Part shown: positions 8,458-15,374 of the stretch, piece by piece | How the letters are laid out: each line of letters starts with the position of its first letter | How positions within the stretch are numbered: position 1 is the stretch's first letter | DNA from: Lysobacter sp. M2-1 | Lineage (GTDB): Bacteria > Pseudomonadota > Gammaproteobacteria > Xanthomonadales > Xanthomonadaceae | Length of the DNA: 64,000 nt | Assembly: GCF_022662495.1 (NCBI RefSeq) | Contig: NZ_JAKPBU010000001.1 | Location: forward strand, 1,612,001-1,676,000 | Direction: 5' to 3' | Program-made: the position numbers and the translations under genes | The notes under the pieces: generated by a model | What the model saw: the letters and a program-made list of their open reading frames with translations, nothing else | Database searches by the model: none | Told to the model about the DNA's origin: nothing

Positions 8458-9192
8458 TCAGCGCGTGCGCACCGCACGCTTGGCCGTGGCAGCCTTCTTC
8501 GCCGTCTTGCGTCCCGTCTGCTTGCGTGGCCCGGGCTTGACGGCCGTCTTCGCCTTCTTCGCCGCCTTCGCAGGCTTGACGGGCTTGCCGGCGCCGCGCT
8601 TGCCGATCGCCTTCCTGGCTGGGGCCTTTGCGGTTCTGCTGCGCGCGCCGGCTCCGGGGCGATCGCTGCCCGGCGGCTTGCGGCTGCGTCCGGTGGCCAC
8701 GTCGACGATCCGGTTTTCCGCCATCACATCGTCGTTGCCGGTCACGCTGGCGATCGCGAACGTGACCGCCTTGCCGATCCAGGTGCCCGGACCGTCCCAG
8801 TACTCCACCGTGCGCAGCGCAACCTCGATCAGCACCAGGTTCGGATCCTGTGGACCCTTGGGAAAGAACGCCTTCAGCGCATCGTTCCAGAACCGGTCGA
8901 TCAGCGCCTGGTCGCGATTGATGCGCGCATCGCCCGCGGCCGAGAGGTAGGTGTTGGCATCCTTCGAGCTGTAGGCCACGTTGATCCTGGGATGGCGACG
9001 GATCTCGGCGACCTTGGGACTGTCCGCTTCGGTGAAGAACCACACGCGTTCGCCGTCGAACGAGGCCGCCTGCGTGGACAGCGGACGGCTCACCAGGTAG
9101 CCGCCCTGGCCAACGGTGGTCAGCATCGCGATGTCGATCTTTTCCATCAGCTTGGCGAGGTATTCGAGCTGCTGTTTGCGCGTGGTCATCAT
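8458..9192 (-). CDS. General stress protein-like FMN split-barrel protein with basic H1-like tail
   Basis: A 244-residue protein. Residues 1-168 match the pyridoxamine-phosphate-oxidase-like FMN-binding split barrel (general stress protein 26 type: IAMLTTVGQGGYLVSRPL, VWFFTEADSPKVAEI, NVAYSS, KAFFPKGP). Residues 169-244 are about half Lys, Arg and Ala, with KAAKKAK and KTAKKAATAK repeats like the C-terminal tail of histone H1 or H1-like bacterial proteins. The flavin domain probably binds FMN. The tail could bind DNA or RNA. Start is ATG 9192 or the adjacent ATG 9189, behind GGGAGC. Upstream in-frame extension to 9702 is not supported. Confidence 0.83.
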   Translation of the reverse strand: MMTTRKQQLEYLAKLMEKIDIAMLTTVGQGGYLVSRPLSTQAASFDGERVWFFTEADSPKVAEIRRHPRINVAYSSKDANTYLSAAGDARINRDQALIDRFWNDALKAFFPKGPQDPNLVLIEVALRTVEYWDGPGTWIGKAVTFAIASVTGNDDVMAENRIVDVATGRSRKPPGSDRPGAGARSRTAKAPARKAIGKRGAGKPVKPAKAAKKAKTAVKPGPRKQTGRKTAKKAATAKRAVRTR

Positions 9193-9469
9193 CGGCTCCC
9201 TGGCGGCGTGATGCCTGAGTTTGCGAATCCGTCGACGCGCGGCGCGTGAAGACGCGGGCTCATCCACTTCCGGATTAACAGGGTGAGCTGAAAAGTTCAG
9301 GCTGTCCGCCTCGCCGTTGGCGCAGACCTTGATGCGCGGCGTATCGCGGTTGGAACCTGCATGCACGCAGTCACCGATGGAACGCGGACTACACCGGGCC
9401 TCGTGGCGCCAGCTGGCGCCGGGGGGCGCATGCATCGTTAGAATCACACCCTTCGCACGGGAGTCGTCC

Positions 9470-10168
9470 ATGGCCATCCAGTCGTTGCAGGATTTCATCG
9501 CCAGGTCGAAGGAGAAGGACGCCAGCGGCGAGGCCTTCGAGCTGGAAAGCCCGTACATGCTGGAAGTACGACTGGACGGCATGGTCTGGGCCAAGGCCGG
9601 CGCCATGGTCGCGCGCAAGGGCGAGGTGAAGTTCACGCGCCAGGGCGTGCTGGAACAGGGGCTGGGCAACCTGCTGAAGAAAACCATCAGCGGCGAAGGC
9701 ATGAGCCTGATGAAGGTCGAGGGCCGTGGCCGGGTCTACCTGGCCGACGCCGGCAAGAAGATCACCCTGCTGCGGCTGGCCGGCGAGTCGATCTTCGTCA
9801 ACGGCAACGACGTGCTGGCGGTGGAATCGGGCATCCGCCACAAGATCACGATGATGCGCAGCATGGCGGGCGCGATGTCGGGCGGGCTGTTCAACGTGCA
9901 GCTGTCGGGCAGCGGCATCGTGGCGATCACCTCGCACTACGAACCGCTGACCCTGCCGGTCGGCGGCGATGCCGGCGATGTCTACACCGATCCCAACGCG
10001 ACGGTGGCCTGGTCCGATGGCCTGCGCACCGAGATCGTCGCCGACATTTCCTTCGGCACCCTGATCGGCCGCACCAGCGGCGAGACCGTGCAGATGAAGT
10101 TCAGCGGCAACGGCTGGGTGGTGGTGCAGCCCTACGAGGAACGGCCGATCCTGCAGCCCCAGACCTGA
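9470..10168 (+). CDS. AIM24-family protein
   Basis: A 232-residue beta-rich protein of the AIM24/TIGR00266 family: FELESPYMLEVRLDG at the start, repeated short strands, glycine-rich GAMSGGLFNVQLSGSG in the middle, and PYEERP near the end. Homologues occur across bacteria and mitochondria (yeast Aim24), but a biochemical function has not been settled. There is no signal peptide. Start ATG 9470 follows GGGAGTC. A TTAGAAT element at 9438-9444 could be its -10 box. It is convergent with the dienelactone hydrolase gene across a hairpin repeat. Confidence 0.85.
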   Translation: MAIQSLQDFIARSKEKDASGEAFELESPYMLEVRLDGMVWAKAGAMVARKGEVKFTRQGVLEQGLGNLLKKTISGEGMSLMKVEGRGRVYLADAGKKITLLRLAGESIFVNGNDVLAVESGIRHKITMMRSMAGAMSGGLFNVQLSGSGIVAITSHYEPLTLPVGGDAGDVYTDPNATVAWSDGLRTEIVADISFGTLIGRTSGETVQMKFSGNGWVVVQPYEERPILQPQT

Positions 10169-10190
10169 GCCGCGCGTCCCCGGCCGCGCA

Positions 10191-10258
10191 GGTCGGGGCT
10201 ACGTCTCCGACGCAGGCATCGACAACCCCATCGCGTCGGCGCGGTAGCGCCGACCTAC
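10191..10258. repeat. REP-like GTAG elements and hairpin between convergent genes
   Basis: Between the AIM24 and hydrolase stop codons lies GGTCGGGGCTAC (10191-10202) and a perfect hairpin GTCGGCGC-GGTA-GCGCCGAC (10235-10254). Read on the minus strand both start with GTAG followed by a G/C-rich palindrome, the pattern of Xanthomonadaceae REP/SMAG elements. The TAG of the second head is also the stop codon of the hydrolase gene. It may act as a bidirectional terminator or mRNA stabiliser. Confidence 0.55.
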
Positions 10259-11151
10259 CGCAATGTGCGCTCGAACAGCGCCAGGGTGCGTTTCCACGCC
10301 TCCCGCGCCGCAGCGGCGTCGTAGCGCGGCGTGGTGTCGTTGTGGAAACCATGCTGCGTACCGTCGGGCTGATACACGGCATATTTCAATTTCGCCGCCT
10401 TCAGTGCCGCTTCGTACGGTGGCCAGGTCGCATTGACGCGCTCGTCGGTCTCGGCCAGCACCACCAGCAATTCGGCCTTGACCTGTTTCGCCTCCTCCGG
10501 CGCCGGAGCGGGGCCGTAGAACGGAGCCGCCGCATCCAAATCGCTCAACTGCGTCGCCAGCCAGTGCGACATGCCGCCGCCCCAGCAGAAGCCGACTACG
10601 CCAAGCCGGCCGTTGCCGCCATCGAGCTTCTTCGCGAAGCGCGCCGCGGCCAGGAAGTCCTGCTTGCTCTTGGCCTGGTCGAGCTTGGCGAATTCGGCGC
10701 GGGCCTTGTCCTCGTCGCCGGGATAGCCGCCGAGCGGGAACAGCGCATCCGGCGCGAAGGCGATGAAGTTCGCGACAGCAAGGCGTCGCGCCACGTCCTC
10801 GATATGCGGATTCAGGCCGCGGTTCTCATGGATCACCAGCACCACCGGCAGTTTGCCATCGGACCTGGCCGGCCTGGCGAGATAGCCGCGCGCCTTGCCG
10901 TAACCGTCGGGAGAATCGAAATCCAGATGCGAAGTGGCGATGCGCGGGTCGTCCGGCTTCACCTGCTGCGCCGCCGCGAACTGCGGCGCAAGCATCGCCA
11001 GCAGGCCGGTCGCTGCCGCCATGCCACCGGCGATGCGCGCGGTGCCGGACAGGAAGCCGCGGCGATCGATGTCGCCGTGCACGTACTGGTCGAACAGGCG
11101 CAGGACTTCCGGGTCGAAATCGCGTGCGGTGGGGCGTGGCATATCGGACAT
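10255..11151 (-). CDS. Tat-exported dienelactone hydrolase-family protein
   Basis: A 298-residue alpha/beta-hydrolase. The N-terminus has a twin-arginine export signal (DRRGFLSGTARIAGG at about residues 29-43, then a hydrophobic stretch ending AAAQ). The catalytic features of the dienelactone hydrolase family follow: cysteine nucleophile in GFCWGGG, acid in LAETDERV and histidine in QHGFHND. It likely hydrolyses a lactone or ester in the periplasm. GAGG precedes the ATG. The TAG stop falls inside a REP-like element. A similar Tat-linked version is common in proteobacteria, and the substrate is unknown. Confidence 0.85.
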   Translation of the reverse strand: MSDMPRPTARDFDPEVLRLFDQYVHGDIDRRGFLSGTARIAGGMAAATGLLAMLAPQFAAAQQVKPDDPRIATSHLDFDSPDGYGKARGYLARPARSDGKLPVVLVIHENRGLNPHIEDVARRLAVANFIAFAPDALFPLGGYPGDEDKARAEFAKLDQAKSKQDFLAAARFAKKLDGGNGRLGVVGFCWGGGMSHWLATQLSDLDAAAPFYGPAPAPEEAKQVKAELLVVLAETDERVNATWPPYEAALKAAKLKYAVYQPDGTQHGFHNDTTPRYDAAAAREAWKRTLALFERTLR

Positions 11152-11279
11152 GGTCGCCTCGCGCGGGAGTCAGGATTACGGGAGCCTAGCCCAGCCGATG
11201 TTAGTGCCGCGCCAGCGGTCACGCGCGCGCGGTGTTCGACGGTGAATTGCGGATCGAGAAGCGCCGCGGCCGGCGCGGC

Positions 11280-11609
11280 TCAGCCGCGCGCGCCGCAATA
11301 GACGGCATGCAGGGTTTGCAGGATGCGCTCAGCGGGCCCGGGCGCGATCGAATACACGATGCTCTGCGCCTCGCGACGGGTGCGCACCAGGCCGTCGGCG
11401 CGCAGCACGGCCAGGTGCTGTGAGAGTGCGGACTGGCTCAGGTCGAGCTGTTCGTTGAGCTCGTTCACCGACCGCTCCGCCTCGACCAGCAGACACAGGA
11501 TCATCAGCCGCTTCTCGTTGGCCAGGGCCTTGAGCAGCTGGGCGGCGTCGCCGGCGTGATCGCGCATCTGCTCGGCGTCGATGGGGGAACTGGCAGCGCG
11601 TCGCGCCAT
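11280..11609 (-). CDS. bigR: BigR/SqrR-type ArsR repressor sensing persulfide
   Basis: A 109-residue winged-helix ArsR-family protein (recognition helix LSQSALSQHLAVLR, wing VRTRREAQSIVYS). It lacks metal-site motifs but has two cysteines, C39 in MILCLL and C105 near the end. Their spacing of 66 residues is the same as the disulfide pair of Xylella BigR (C42-C108, from recall). BigR/SqrR proteins sense sulfane sulfur and release DNA. It lies 18 nt behind the rhodanese gene on the same transcript and is divergent from sulfide:quinone oxidoreductase. It most likely represses both arms via the palindrome at 12013-12032. GGAG precedes the ATG. Confidence 0.85.
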   Translation of the reverse strand: MARRAASSPIDAEQMRDHAGDAAQLLKALANEKRLMILCLLVEAERSVNELNEQLDLSQSALSQHLAVLRADGLVRTRREAQSIVYSIAPGPAERILQTLHAVYCGARG

Positions 11610-11627
11610 GTCCGCTCCGTTACGGTG

Positions 11628-11999
11628 TCAGTGGGCAGGTTCGGGCACATGCACCGGCAAATCGGCTTCGGCCCAGCCCATGATGCCACCGGCGATGGAG
11701 CGGACGTTGCCGAAGCCCAGTTCGCCCAGGGTCAGCGCCGCCAGCGCGGCGCGGCCGCCGCTGCGGCAATACACCACGACCGGCCGCTGCGGGTCTTCGA
11801 GCGACGGATGCGATCCGACCTGGAATTCGAGCACGCCGCGCGGAATGTTGACCGCGCCCGGCAGGTGCCCGGAGACGAACTCGGCGGGTTCGCGTACGTC
11901 GATCAGCACGCACGCGGCCTCGGCGGCGACTGCGTGCGGGGGGATTTCGACAATCCGATTGCGGGCCTCGGCAACCAGCTGGTCTGTGCTCGGGGGCAT
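11628..11999 (-). CDS. Single-domain rhodanese (sulfurtransferase)
   Basis: A 123-residue rhodanese domain with CVLIDVREPAEF, HLPGAVNIPRG and the active-site loop CRSGGRA, whose cysteine carries the persulfide. No signal peptide is visible, so it probably acts in the cytoplasm, moving sulfane sulfur to acceptors such as thiols, cyanide or sulfite. It is the first gene of a two-gene transcript with bigR, and AGGATCC precedes the ATG. E. coli YgaP fuses such a rhodanese to a two-helix membrane domain. Here the equivalent membrane piece is encoded separately at 14050 in the divergent operon. Confidence 0.9.
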   Translation of the reverse strand: MPPSTDQLVAEARNRIVEIPPHAVAAEAACVLIDVREPAEFVSGHLPGAVNIPRGVLEFQVGSHPSLEDPQRPVVVYCRSGGRAALAALTLGELGFGNVRSIAGGIMGWAEADLPVHVPEPAH

Positions 12000-12012
12000 G
12001 AGTGGATCCTAA

Positions 12013-12048
12013 ATATTAGTTGACACTAATATAAGCAAACCCTAAAGT
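12013..12048. promoter_or_regulatory. BigR-type operator overlapping a near-consensus sigma-70 promoter
   Basis: A perfect inverted repeat, ATATTAGT-TGAC-ACTAATAT, spans 12013-12032 in an AT-rich island between the divergent arms. On the plus strand TTGACA (12020-12025, the perfect -35 consensus) lies inside it, and TAAAGT (12043-12048) follows after the ideal 17 bp, driving the SQR operon. Repressor bound to the repeat would cover this -35 and the start region of the opposite rhodanese-bigR transcript. The sequence features are direct. Assignment to BigR is by position. Confidence 0.8.
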
Positions 12049-12136
12049 AAATGCAAGCAGCGCGTCGCGGGCTTGATCAGGGTCAATACGGCCCTGGCTG
12101 GCTCCGACCAACATGAGCCATTACCGGAGGTCCGCC

Positions 12137-13426
12137 ATGGCCAATATCGTCGTTCTGGGAGCAGGCCTGGCCGGCATGAGCGCCGCCTACGAGCTGCGCG
12201 ACCGGCTGGGAAAGTCGCATCCGATTACGGTGATCGGCGACGGCGAGCGGTTCAGTTTTACGCCCTCCAATCCGTGGCTGGCGGTCGGATGGCGCCAGGC
12301 CGACGACTTCACGTTCGCGGTGGGCCAGTACCTGGCCAGGAAGGACATCGAGTTCGTACCGCATCGGGCCACGCGCATCGACGCAGCGGGCAACCGGGTC
12401 GAGACGGCCGATGGCCGCGCCTTCGATTACGACTACCTGCTGGTGTGTACCGGCCCGCGCCTGGCCTTCGAGGAAGTGCCCGGCACCGGGTCCGTATCGG
12501 GGCATACGCAGTCGGTCTGCACCACGCCGCATGCGCAGGCCGCATGGGAGGCCTACCAGGCCTTCCTCAAGGACCCCGGGCCGATCGTGATCGGTGCGGT
12601 GCAGGGTGCGAGCTGCTTCGGCCCGGCCTACGAGTTCGCGATGATCGTCGATGCGGACCTGCGCAAGCGCAAGCTGCGCGACAAGGTGCCGATGACCTTC
12701 GTCACCAGCGAGCCCTATATCGGTCACATGGGGCTGGGCGGGGTCGGCGATTCCAAGGGACTGATGGAATCGGAAATGCGCCAGCGGCACATCCAGTGGA
12801 TCACCAACGCGAAGGTCAAGGAAGTGCGCGCGGGCGAGGCGCTCGTGGTTGAACACGACGGGCAAGGGCAGCCCACCGGCGAGCACACGTTGCCGTTCAA
12901 GTTCTCCATGCTGCTGCCTGCGTTCAAGGGCGTGGACGCGGTGGCCCAGGTCGAAGGGCTGTGCAATCCGCGCGGGTTCGTGGTCATCGACAAGCATCAG
13001 CGCAGCCCGCGCTACCCGAACATCTTCGCCGCGGGTGTGTGCGTGGCGATCCCGCCGGTGGAGGCCACGCCGATCCCCACGGGCGCGCCCAAGACCGGCT
13101 TTATGATCGAGTCGATGGTCACCACCATCGTGCGCAACATCCAGGCGGAACTGCAGGGCAAGCCCGCTGATTTCGAAGGCACCTGGAACGCCGTGTGCCT
13201 GGCCGACATGGGCGATACCGGCGTGGCGTTCGTGGCGCTGCCGCAGATCCCGCCGCGCAACGTGACCTGGACCAAGGTCGGCAAGTGGGTGCACGTGGCC
13301 AAGGTCAGCTTCGAGAAGTACTTCCTCTACAAGATGCGGCACGGCACCTCGGAGCCGATCTACGAGAAATACGTGATGAAGGCGCTGGGCATCGAGCGCC
13401 TCAAGAGCAACGGAAACGGCAAATAA
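12137..13426 (+). CDS. sqr: Sulfide:quinone oxidoreductase, type I
   Basis: A 429-residue flavoprotein. It has an N-terminal FAD-binding GAGLAG motif (8-13) and the three redox cysteines of SQR: C128 (SVCTTPH), C160 (GASCFGPAYE) and C354 (WNAVCLADMGD). These fall almost exactly where Acidithiobacillus SQR has C128, C160 and C356, and the whole chain follows that type I enzyme from memory. It oxidises sulfide to sulfane sulfur and reduces quinone at the inner membrane. The C-terminal amphipathic region (about 380-410) should anchor it. Start ATG 12137 has GGAGG in front. It is the first gene of the sulfide operon. Confidence 0.93.
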   Translation: MANIVVLGAGLAGMSAAYELRDRLGKSHPITVIGDGERFSFTPSNPWLAVGWRQADDFTFAVGQYLARKDIEFVPHRATRIDAAGNRVETADGRAFDYDYLLVCTGPRLAFEEVPGTGSVSGHTQSVCTTPHAQAAWEAYQAFLKDPGPIVIGAVQGASCFGPAYEFAMIVDADLRKRKLRDKVPMTFVTSEPYIGHMGLGGVGDSKGLMESEMRQRHIQWITNAKVKEVRAGEALVVEHDGQGQPTGEHTLPFKFSMLLPAFKGVDAVAQVEGLCNPRGFVVIDKHQRSPRYPNIFAAGVCVAIPPVEATPIPTGAPKTGFMIESMVTTIVRNIQAELQGKPADFEGTWNAVCLADMGDTGVAFVALPQIPPRNVTWTKVGKWVHVAKVSFEKYFLYKMRHGTSEPIYEKYVMKALGIERLKSNGNGK

Positions 13427-13459
13427 GCCCCGTTCGCGACGAGCAGGAGAGACCCGGCC

Positions 13460-14011
13460 ATGCAATGGAAGAACACCACCGATCGCTACGGCTCGCTGTC
13501 GATCGCGATGCACTGGCTGATGCTCGCGCTGCTGGTGGCGGTGTATGCATGCATCGAGCTGCGCGAGTTCTATCCCAAGGGCGGCGATCCGCGCGAGGCG
13601 TTGAAGCAGTGGCACTTCATGCTCGGGCTGGCGGTGTTCGCGCTGGTGTGGCTGCGGCTGGCCCTGCGGATGGCGGGAGCAGCGCCGCAAATCCGGCCCG
13701 CGATCGGCGTCTGGCAGCACCGCGTGGCGGTCGCCATGCATCTGGCGCTGTATGTGTTCATGCTCGCCATGCCGCTGCTCGGCTGGCTGCTGCTGAGCGC
13801 CGAAGGCGAGCCGGTGCCGTTCTTCGGCCTCGAGCTGCCGGCCCTGGTCGGCCCCGACCCCGCGCTCGCCGATTCGGTCGAAGAACTCCACGAAACCATC
13901 GGCACCGTCGGCTACTACCTCGTCGGCCTGCACGCGGCGGCGGCGCTGTTCCACCACTACTTCCAGCGCGACAACACGTTGCTGCGGATGCTGCCGCAGC
14001 GTCGGCGCTGA
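13460..14011 (+). CDS. Cytochrome b561-family membrane protein
   Basis: A 183-residue protein with four transmembrane helices (about 13-34, 52-70, 88-113, 143-165) and the histidines of the bacterial b561 family: H18 in AMHWL, the WHF histidine, one in AVAMHLALY and the HAAAALFHHY cluster. These bind two b hemes and exchange electrons with quinone. It lies 33 nt after sqr with AGGAG before the ATG, so it probably handles electrons in the same operon, for example between the quinol pool and another acceptor. The precise partner is not known. Confidence 0.88.
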   Translation: MQWKNTTDRYGSLSIAMHWLMLALLVAVYACIELREFYPKGGDPREALKQWHFMLGLAVFALVWLRLALRMAGAAPQIRPAIGVWQHRVAVAMHLALYVFMLAMPLLGWLLLSAEGEPVPFFGLELPALVGPDPALADSVEELHETIGTVGYYLVGLHAAAALFHHYFQRDNTLLRMLPQRRR

Positions 14012-14049
14012 TCAACGGCTTCGCCAACCCTTCTGCAAGGAGAACTGAA

Positions 14050-14265
14050 ATGAGTCTGGACCGTGCCGTCATGGCCTTCGCGGGCGTGATGATCCTCATC
14101 AGCGTCGCGTTGAGCCAGCTGGTTTCGCCGTGGTGGTGGCTGTTGACCGCCTTTGTCGGCCTGAATCTGCTGCAATCGAGCATCACCGGCTTCTGTCCCG
14201 CCGCGATGCTGCTGCGCAAGCTTGGCGTCGGCAAGGGCGTAGCCCCGGGCTGCGGCTTCCGCTGA
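14050..14265 (+). CDS. YgaP-like two-helix membrane protein (DUF2892)
   Basis: A 71-residue protein with two hydrophobic helices (about 5-24 and 28-45) and the family's conserved SSITGFCPAAMLLRKLG segment, ending in PGCGFR. In E. coli YgaP this module is the membrane tail of a rhodanese. Here it stands alone while the rhodanese is encoded at 11628. The two cysteines (in FCPA and GCG) could carry sulfane sulfur. AAGGAGA precedes the ATG. It sits between cytochrome b561 and the RND genes, so a role in sulfur handling at the membrane is likely but inferred. Confidence 0.87.
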   Translation: MSLDRAVMAFAGVMILISVALSQLVSPWWWLLTAFVGLNLLQSSITGFCPAAMLLRKLGVGKGVAPGCGFR

Positions 14266-14291
14266 TCGAAGCCAGAGAGCGAAGCACCGTC

Positions 14292-15374
14292 ATGCCGATC
14301 CGCAGGAAATTTCTCGTGGCAGCCCTGCTGCTCGCCCTGACCGCTTGCGGCAGCGAGCCGCCGCAGGCGGGATTGCCACCATTGCCTGCGTTGCAGACGG
14401 TTGTGGCGCGGGCTGCGGACGACACGCACGGTCGCAGCTGGGACGGCGTAGTCGAGGCCGTGCAGCAGGCGGTGCTGACCGCGCAGACCAGCGGGCGGGT
14501 CGTTGAGGTCGACGTCGACGTCAACGACCGGGTCGTGGCCGGCCAGGTGCTGTTGCGCCTGAGCGCGGTCGAGCAGCAGGCCGGAGCGAACACCGCCCGG
14601 GCGCAATTGCGCGCTGCGGAGGCTGCGGCGGTCGAGGCCGAAGCCAACTACCGGCGCTTCGCCGCATTGGCTGCGGACCGATATGTTTCCCGCGCCCAGA
14701 TCGACCAGGCGCGCGCAAGCCGGGACAGCGCGAACGCCGCGCGCGATGCCGCGCGTGCGCAGCTCGCGCAGGCCGGTCAGCAGGCCGACTACACCGTGGT
14801 GCGTGCGCCCTATGCCGGAATCGTCAGTGCGCGCGAGGTGGAGCCGGGCGAGAGCGTGGCGCCGGGCCAGGACCTGCTGTCCGTGTACGCGCCCGGCGCG
14901 TTGCGCATCCAGGTGCAGGTGCCGCAGTCCGATGTGGCCGGCATCCGCGCCGCGAATCGCGCGCGCATCGTGCTGGGCGACGGACGCATCCTGGATGCCG
15001 CGCAGGTGATCGTATATCCGGCCGCGGACCCTTCCACCCATAGCGTGGCCGTGCGGGTGATGCTCCCCGATACCGCGGATGCGCCGCAGCCCGGCGTCAC
15101 AGCCAAGGTCGTGTTTCCGATTGCAGGCGACACCGGCCTGGTGCGCTTGCCTGCCGCCGCAGTCGTGCAGCGTGGCGAGCTGAGCGCCGTCTACGTGCTG
15201 GCCACGGGCAATCGCCTGGTCCTGCGCCAGGTGCGGCTCGGACGACGGATTGGCGACGAGTTCGAGATCGTCGCCGGGATCAAGGCGGGCGAGAAGATCG
15301 CGCTCGATCCGGTCGCGGCCGGGCAGGCGCTCGCCGTGCAGCGCAAGGCGGTCGCCGGAGTCGGACATGGCTGA
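14292..15374 (+). CDS. RND efflux periplasmic adaptor lipoprotein
   Basis: A 360-residue membrane-fusion protein. It begins with a lipoprotein signal (LALTACGS, Cys at about 18), followed by a barrel-sandwich segment (QTSGRVVEVDVDVNDRVVAGQ), an Ala/Arg-rich coiled-coil hairpin (about 95-155), the return half YTVVRAPYAGIVSAREVEPG, and a beta-barrel C-terminus. It bridges the inner-membrane pump encoded next to an outer-membrane channel, which is not present in this window. Its stop overlaps the pump start by 8 bp. It is part of the SQR operon. Confidence 0.9.
   Translation: MPIRRKFLVAALLLALTACGSEPPQAGLPPLPALQTVVARAADDTHGRSWDGVVEAVQQAVLTAQTSGRVVEVDVDVNDRVVAGQVLLRLSAVEQQAGANTARAQLRAAEAAAVEAEANYRRFAALAADRYVSRAQIDQARASRDSANAARDAARAQLAQAGQQADYTVVRAPYAGIVSAREVEPGESVAPGQDLLSVYAPGALRIQVQVPQSDVAGIRAANRARIVLGDGRILDAAQVIVYPAADPSTHSVAVRVMLPDTADAPQPGVTAKVVFPIAGDTGLVRLPAAAVVQRGELSAVYVLATGNRLVLRQVRLGRRIGDEFEIVAGIKAGEKIALDPVAAGQALAVQRKAVAGVGHG

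Noticed and set aside
12083-13957. 624-codon minus open frame
   Set aside because: Antisense to SQR and cytochrome b561, both well supported. No domain recognised.
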